Shown here piece after piece: positions 58,754 to 64,000 of a stretch of 64,000 nt of DNA. The DNA comes from Pogonophryne albipinna (Eukaryota; Chordata; Actinopteri; Perciformes; Artedidraconidae), in NCBI GenBank assembly GCA_028583405.1, contig CM053246.1, forward strand, positions 24,400,412-24,464,411, written 5' to 3'. The translations under genes were made by a program, and so were the position numbers. The notes beneath the pieces were generated by a model. That model was not told the DNA's origin and ran no database searches. It was given only the letters and a program-made list of their open reading frames with translations. Within the stretch, counting starts at the first letter, position 1. Each line of letters begins with the position of its first letter.

Positions 58754-60107
58754 GAATCGGCAAGATACCATGTGTCGCTTGACTCATTTCGTGGAGTGTT
58801 TCCTGTTATGCTTTTTTTTCATTTTCTTCTGTTTCATTGGCTTCCTGCCTTCAATGACATCGCTATGACAACAGGAAATGCTAAACTGCAGAGGTGTTTG
58901 GGGAGGAAAGTGTTTCATAGCCATAAACAGTGTGTCGTTATATATCCTCACAGCAAGATAGCAGTGACAAACAGAACTCTTTACACTTTGTGACGATAAC
59001 TCTGTAAGCAAGAGCAAGTTCTTCTTTGACCATGACCATGCCTACTTGCACAACATCTGCCGTTTCTACAGAAGGGGAGTGCTGTATTCTTACGGGAAAT
59101 GTCCCCCTTCAACTTCAGGTAGAAAAATCATATACAGCCTTAAACACCCGGCACTGCTGCTAAATAGCCATGGGAATGTTTACTTTCTCTGCCTTACTTA
59201 TTTGGGCTGAGAGGGGAACTGATAAATCCTATCATGAGTATTAGTTGGCAACACTTGGACCTTGAGGGCACTTTGGGGTGACTGCGTCTCCCCCGGTTGG
59301 ACACCATTATGCTGCTTCTGCTCCCATTAAATGCTTCACCTTCACCTGGTGGATCTTCATGCTGGGATGGTTCTTGCTGATTTTGCCATACGTGACGTTG
59401 TATCTGCCTGCATGGGGTGCTCCTCCTGCCAGACAATGTGTTAGTCACAGATCAAATAATGAAAAGGTTTTAACAGTCAATAGGATGTGGGCGAGAAGGA
59501 AGGCAGGAAGAGGATGTGGTTACCTTGCAGATTCGTTACTACCTTCAGTCCTTTGCACTGAAGACCAGTAAGACCCACAATAAACAGAATATTGAGAACC
59601 ACTTGTGATTATTTATACAAATGACAAGTGCCTGTAAATGATCAAAAAATCTTTACCAACATGAATGTTTCAGGTGTTTGTGTGTAAACTGTAAACGACC
59701 TGTCAAGTCATGAAAGAGATGTGAAGTTTAGTTATCTAAATTTGTTTTTGTCCTGTCTTTGTGTTGTATCGTGCCTTCCTGAACGATCACCATCGGAAGT
59801 GCATGTCTTTTCACCTTTTTAACTCGGCCCAACATCCCCTCATATTGAGTTTCCCCTGGTTGAAACGACATAACACCCACATTGATTAGCACTCTGAGAG
59901 GTTGAAGGGGTGGGGGAAAGAATGCTCACGCAACTGTTTTAATCCCTTAGTTGAGATAGAGAAAGCAAACTATAGTCAGGAAACAGACAGGATTATCTTC
60001 AGTCCCTGCCTGCTACCACAATGTAGATGAGGTTTTTGACATATCCAAGGAGTGTTTTTAACCGTTTGTCTTTGTCTAATTAGATGACATTCTGATTTAC
60101 TTCCCCG
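58754..60107. repeat. Tandem duplication unit, copy 3, internally deleted
   Basis: Homology to the unit runs from 58754 to 60107. About 400 bp are missing at 59160/59161 and about 985 bp at 59781/59782, the second removing the LINE fragment. Small deletions also occur near 58962 and 59990-60055. No gene is seen. Confidence 0.93.
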
Positions 60108-60219
60108 ACCTTGAATCACATAAACAACATGTCCGCCAGGTTCTCCAAAGACTGCTTGATAATCTGTTATTAGGATAAACTCTCGCCAAACTAGGTGGAC
60201 TTTATGGTTGTTCTTTATT

Positions 60220-60400
60220 GATTTTGTTCTTTCTTCCAGACCAGATTCTCAGAATGTCGAGCCTGAAGCCCTGTCTCGTCTGTTTGACCCTGAGCCTGTA
60301 GCCAAGGAGCCTGAACCTATCGCGGGATCTTCCCCTCCACGTCATCTCTCGCAAGTTGGCTCTGTGTTTCCTCCCATCGTTTGTCACACGCATCTGTGAT
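60220..60400 (+). pseudogene. Gypsy pol scrap between RNase H and integrase
   Basis: The frame reads SRPDSQNVEPEALSRLFDPEP and then AKEPEPIAGSS. This resembles the linker that joins RNase H and integrase in fish gypsy elements (a DALSR block followed by acidic proline-rich residues). Only about 60 residues remain. It runs on the plus strand, unlike the gypsy at 46.8-52 kb. Confidence 0.55.
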
Positions 60401-61248
60401 TGACCTCTACGCTACCCTGATGTTTCCACCTGCACCCTCTTACCTTGTGTAGATATTGTCGTAGTCTTCGTTTGTCCTGTGCCTGTTCGTCTTGTCCAGT
60501 GAGTCAGAGAACCAGCCAATCGTCAAGCCAGTGACCTTATGGTTCTCATTCATAACACTCCGTTCGATGTCTCACTATGGGATGCGCCTCAACGCGTATG
60601 CAAACAGAAGCATCAATCTCATTACGCCAATCCTGATTGGCTGGTGATCTTGACGTCAACGTCAGGGAATCCACCCACCCTTTAAGTAGCTTGCGCTACG
60701 ACGCAGCGTCATTCAAACACCTCTTCTCGCTTCAGAGCACATCTCGACTTATCAGTAACCGGGCTAGCTTAACGGTCCACAGACTGAACCCAAGTTAACA
60801 TTCGGTCGACGGGCGCTAGCCGGTTACTTTTTTGCTTTGCAAGAAGACTGAGCAATATTAACACACCAGTTAATATTGTGATCTGCCTCGCCGTTCTTTC
60901 TGTCGAAATAACGGTAAGGTTTGATTTTTTCTTCAAGCTAGTAACATACCTGTTGCTAGTTTGTTCTTCCCTCCACACCGACACCACGGTAAAGAGGACG
61001 TTCTCTTTTCTCTCTCACACCAGAGGAGACAGAGATAAAAAAAAGGTATTAACACACCAGTTAATATTCTTTAAAGAATAAAATCTACACCGTCGCCTTT
61101 TTTCCTTTCGGACTAACGGCAAGGTTGGATTTTTTTCTGAGTAACGTACCTGTTATTAGCGTGTCCACTCCACGCCGACACCCCGGCGATCGAAAATGGA
61201 CCCTTCTCTCCCTCACACCAGAGGAGTCAGGGACTCGGAGGCTCGGCT

Positions 61249-62844
61249 ATGCGGCTGCGGGTTAAGATTTCAGGCACAGACTCACACCAGGTCTGCTCGT
61301 CCTGCCTCGGGCTGGAACATGCCCGGGAGGCTATCGATAACCCCGGCTCGTGCGGGCATTGTACCCGCTTCACCATGAAGAGCCTCCGCCGACGGTTAGC
61401 ACGCCAAGCTAGCTTGTCGGGACAGGACCCCCTCATGTCCGCTGATTCGCCGTCCGGCAATCAAGACATGGTGGCGTCCGCCGCAGAGATTGAGCCCCGC
61501 GCTGTGTCAGACTGGGGCTCAACAACGGCGACAGCCGCTGAACCGGAGCCCCACGCCGTTTCAGGCTGGGACCCGGTGGCGGCAAGAGCCGCGAGAGCGG
61601 AGCCCCGCGCTGTGTCAAGCTGGGGCTCCCAATTGGACCTCACCATGGTTCCACCCGCGGAGGATGTCCTGGAATTGGACTACATGGAGGACGACGAGGA
61701 TGCCTCTGAGTTCCTCCTGTCTGACTCGGATGGGGATGACATCTTCGTTTCATCGGCTCAGGCTGCAAAGCCGGGAGCGATGTCCGCTCACCCGGGCGAG
61801 AGCACACCAGCTTCGCCCATCCTAAGCATGGACTTGCAGACCGTGTGTCAACGCGCTGCGTCCAGGCTGGACATCCCATGGCCTGAAGTGGCCAAGGAGA
61901 CCTCCAGATCTCGCTACGAGGGGAAGAACTTGCCCCAAGCAGCGAGGATGAAGAGGCAACTCCTTCCAGTCTTTCCGGAGATGCTGGACGAGGTGTCGGT
62001 CTCGTGCCTACGGGGCGTGCCTATGGGTGCTGTCCTATCGCGGAAGGTGGTCACCACAGACGCATGTCTGACGGGCTGGGGGGGTATATACGAAGGTCGA
62101 CCTGTGAGGGGTCTCTGGAGCAGAGACCTCCAGCGGTCACACATAAATTATCTGGAGCTTTTAGCGGTGTTCCTCACCCTGAAACGCTTTCTGCCTTTTC
62201 TCAGAGGACATCATGTCCTCGTGAGGACAGACAACACGACCACAATATCGTATATAAACCGCCAAGGGGGTTTGCGTTCTCTCCAGTTACACATGCTGGA
62301 ACGCAAACTGATCTTATGGAGCTGCGGACGTCTCCTCTCTCTGAAAGCGACGCACGTACCAGGAGTGATGAACCTCGGAGCAGATCTGCTGTCCAGAGGT
62401 GCACCACTATATGCAGACTGGACTCTACATCCAATGATTGTGAGTCAGCTGTGGGTGCGTTACGGCCGAGCCGCGGTAGATCTGTTCGCATCAAAAGAAA
62501 ATGCTCAATGTCAGCTGTTCTTTTCAATGCGCGATTTAAACGCACCGTTAGGCGTGGACGCGCTCGCGCACGTTTGGCCTCCGGCCCTTCTGTACGCGTT
62601 CCCACCCCTGGCTCTGATACCCCCAACTCTGGCCAGAGTGAGAGAACAACGCCACACACTTATCCTGATAGCTCCGCACTGGCCTGCAATGTACTGGCTG
62701 GCGGAGATATATCAGCTGCTGTGCGGGCAGCCGTGGCAGCTCCCACTACGCAGGGACATACTGTCTCAGGCGGGGGGGGCGATCTTTCACCCACACCCAG
62801 AGCGCTTGGCACTATGGGCTTGGCCCGTGAGTGGTACAATCTGA
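61249..62844 (+). CDS. DIRS-A2 Gag-RNase H fusion frame (531 aa)
   Basis: The frame runs 61249-62844. Residues 1-251 are Gag (CSSC, CGHC, the acidic EDDEDASEF stretch), and residues 252-531 are RNase H plus the C-terminal pol block, with TDACLTGWGG, LELLAVFLTLK, RTDNTTTISY and GADLLSR. The fusion follows a deletion that removed the end of gag and all of the reverse transcriptase yet kept the frame. The original gag start (ATG 61196) is separated by a one-base deletion near 61262, so this protein would have to start at 61249 or later. The stop that overlapped the recombinase start in A1 is changed from TGA to TGG, so the fusion reads 10 codons into the next gene. RNase H acidic residues all remain. 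Confidence 0.75.
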   Translation: MRLRVKISGTDSHQVCSSCLGLEHAREAIDNPGSCGHCTRFTMKSLRRRLARQASLSGQDPLMSADSPSGNQDMVASAAEIEPRAVSDWGSTTATAAEPEPHAVSGWDPVAARAARAEPRAVSSWGSQLDLTMVPPAEDVLELDYMEDDEDASEFLLSDSDGDDIFVSSAQAAKPGAMSAHPGESTPASPILSMDLQTVCQRAASRLDIPWPEVAKETSRSRYEGKNLPQAARMKRQLLPVFPEMLDEVSVSCLRGVPMGAVLSRKVVTTDACLTGWGGIYEGRPVRGLWSRDLQRSHINYLELLAVFLTLKRFLPFLRGHHVLVRTDNTTTISYINRQGGLRSLQLHMLERKLILWSCGRLLSLKATHVPGVMNLGADLLSRGAPLYADWTLHPMIVSQLWVRYGRAAVDLFASKENAQCQLFFSMRDLNAPLGVDALAHVWPPALLYAFPPLALIPPTLARVREQRHTLILIAPHWPAMYWLAEIYQLLCGQPWQLPLRRDILSQAGGAIFHPHPERLALWAWPVSGTI

Positions 62845-63872
62845 ATACAGTGGGGCTCCCTCAGAAGGTGATAAACACTATTCAGAGTGCAAGAGCTTCC
62901 TCCACCAGGTCTCTCTATGACTGTAAGTGGAGGGTGTTTGAGGAGTGGTGCCTTCAAAAAGGACACATCTCTTTTCAATGTCCTGTCAGGGTGATTTTAT
63001 CATTTCTACAGGACTTAATTGATAAACACAGAGCTTTCTCTACGATCAAAGTGTACCTGGCTGCTATTGCTGCATGCCATGTGGGCTTTGAGGGAAAGAC
63101 GGCTAGCCAACATCCTTTGGTCTGCCGTTTTATGAAAGAGGCTCGCAGGCTCCTCCCTTTTTCCAGGTCACTGGTGCCCTTATGGGACTTGGCAGTGGTG
63201 TTAGATGGGCTCACTCGACCTCCATTTGAACCCCTGGAAGAAGCTGACATGAAACACCTGTCACTGAAGACAGTGCTGTTACTGGCTCTGGCATCTGCCA
63301 AGCGAGTCAGTGACATTCATGCGCTCTCTGTACATCCTTCATGCACTCAGTTTGCCCCGGGGCAGACGAGAGTGTTGCTGAAGCCCAACCCTGCCTTTAT
63401 ACCTAAGGTGGTTGGCTCATGTACCCCCATTGACATTGTGGCATTTCCTCCGCCGCTGTGTTCCTCTGAGGAACAGCGGCCGAATTTGCTGTGTCCAGTT
63501 CGTGCTTTACGCATCTATATGGACAGGTCAAAAGAGTTTCGTTGTAATGACCAACTCTTTGTATCCTGGGCTAACCCTCAGAAGGGCAAGCCCGTTACCA
63601 GGCAACGGTTCTCCCACTGGATTGTGGACGCGATTACTCTGGCTTATACGAGTCAGGGTTTGCAGGCACCAACGGGCCTGCATGCTCATTCTACTCGTGG
63701 ACTGGCTACATCCTGGGCTTTGTTCAAGGGTGTTTCCATCCAAGACATTTGTGCAGCAGCGAGCTGGTCCTCGCCGCTCACTTTTGTCCGCTTTTACAGG
63801 CTAGATGTCTCTGCTCCAAGTGTGGCCCGCGCAGTGCTGGGTCCCGTGTTGAGACAGAGTTCTACCTGTTAA
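62814..63872 (+). CDS. DIRS-A2 tyrosine recombinase, complete (352 aa)
   Basis: ATG 62814 is chosen because it matches the overlapping start in A1 and gives MGLAREWYNL; sequence further upstream in this frame is the shadow of RNase H. Residues 1-100 form the core-binding part (STRSLYDCKWRVFEEWC). The catalytic set is complete: Arg164 in ASAKRVSD, His292 and Arg295 in HSTR, Trp318 in ASWSS, Tyr328 in VRFYRLD. The family joins the circular DIRS DNA to the genome by a type IB topoisomerase-like exchange, with no target duplication. This is the only unbroken recombinase in the window. The 3' end is followed by the internal complementary region. Confidence 0.9.
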   Translation: MGLAREWYNLNTVGLPQKVINTIQSARASSTRSLYDCKWRVFEEWCLQKGHISFQCPVRVILSFLQDLIDKHRAFSTIKVYLAAIAACHVGFEGKTASQHPLVCRFMKEARRLLPFSRSLVPLWDLAVVLDGLTRPPFEPLEEADMKHLSLKTVLLLALASAKRVSDIHALSVHPSCTQFAPGQTRVLLKPNPAFIPKVVGSCTPIDIVAFPPPLCSSEEQRPNLLCPVRALRIYMDRSKEFRCNDQLFVSWANPQKGKPVTRQRFSHWIVDAITLAYTSQGLQAPTGLHAHSTRGLATSWALFKGVSIQDICAAASWSSPLTFVRFYRLDVSAPSVARAVLGPVLRQSSTC

Positions 63873-63909
63873 GTTCTGGTTGTTTTTGGTGATTTTCGAG
63901 ATAAGCATG

Positions 63910-64000
63910 TCTAGCAATATGGGAGTTTCAATATCCCATAGTGAGACATCGAACGGAGTGTTATGAATGAGAACTATAGGTTACTTACGTAACCCCAGTT
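63910..64000. repeat. DIRS-A2 internal complementary region (cut by window end)
   Basis: It matches 34132-34225 of A1 and includes ACTATAGGTTACTTAC, the bridge between the two complemented termini. Confidence 0.85.

Larger units (their letters stand above)
60542..64000 (+). mobile_element. DIRS retrotransposon, family A, copy 2 (A2), window-truncated
   Basis: From 60542 it matches DIRS-A1 (28534 on) almost base for base through the left terminal repeat and leader. A 2.2-kb deletion joins what is 30003 in A1 to about 32219 in A1 (junction at 62003-62006). The recombinase follows, then the internal complementary region starting near 63910; the window ends inside it. Left flank is GACCTTATG. 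The right terminal repeat lies outside the window. Confidence 0.92.

Noticed and set aside
62004..62813. Upstream extension of the DIRS-A2 recombinase frame to 622 residues
   Set aside because: The first 270 residues are a shadow of the RNase H frame; A1 and the overlap architecture support the start at 62814.

Overview
The window looks like repeat-dense intergenic DNA from a ray-finned (teleost) fish. The reasons are the mix of DIRS-type tyrosine-recombinase retrotransposons, CR1/L2-type LINEs with an ORF1 esterase, chromodomain Ty3/gypsy, many hAT elements with 8-bp target duplications, THAP- and BED-encoding DNA transposons, and very long TG/CA and GTAG microsatellites. I could not assign a species, and I found no host protein-coding gene that I would defend. 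Almost every long reading frame belongs to a mobile element.

Region by region. 1-2.9 kb: unassigned sequence, a 52-bp perfect palindrome and a hAT element with an exact 8-bp duplication. 3.1-10.9 kb: a GTAG microsatellite holding a hAT (3184-10807), which holds a long fold-back element (3625-10250), which holds a second hAT (4164-8915), which holds a decayed DIRS element (DIRS-B, 5390-8840). 10.9-19.3 kb: LINE fragments, a 230-bp GT microsatellite, a TA-flanked MITE, an L2-type 3' fragment and pieces of a transposon family that recurs at 26-38 kb. 19.3-36.8 kb: a near full-length LINE (about 20.5-36.8 kb) with a hAT in the start of ORF2 and, in its 3' UTR, a THAP-encoding palindromic DNA transposon (26229-36681). 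That transposon contains a DIRS element (DIRS-A1, 28534-35419), which carries an LTR-like insertion (34478-35404) in its right terminal repeat. 37-46.5 kb: MITEs, LTR-like sequence, microsatellites and a BED-exon hAT (41687-43555). 46.8-52.1 kb: a minus-strand chromodomain gypsy element whose middle is replaced by other DNA, including a third DIRS family (DIRS-C). 53.2-60.1 kb: three tandem copies of a 2774-bp unit, the third with internal deletions. 60.2-64 kb: a gypsy pol scrap and a second DIRS-A copy (A2, from 60542), cut by the window end.

The most informative system is the DIRS-A pair. A1 has a complete gag frame, but its reverse transcriptase is frameshifted at the catalytic aspartates and its recombinase has one nonsense codon. 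A2 lost the end of gag and the reverse transcriptase through a deletion that joins the gag body in frame to RNase H, yet it keeps a complete 352-residue tyrosine recombinase. The copies are nearly identical where they align, which suggests recent activity. The insertion sites show the expected DIRS signature: no target duplication, a shared AGT triplet, and an internal complementary region that equals the joined circle junction.
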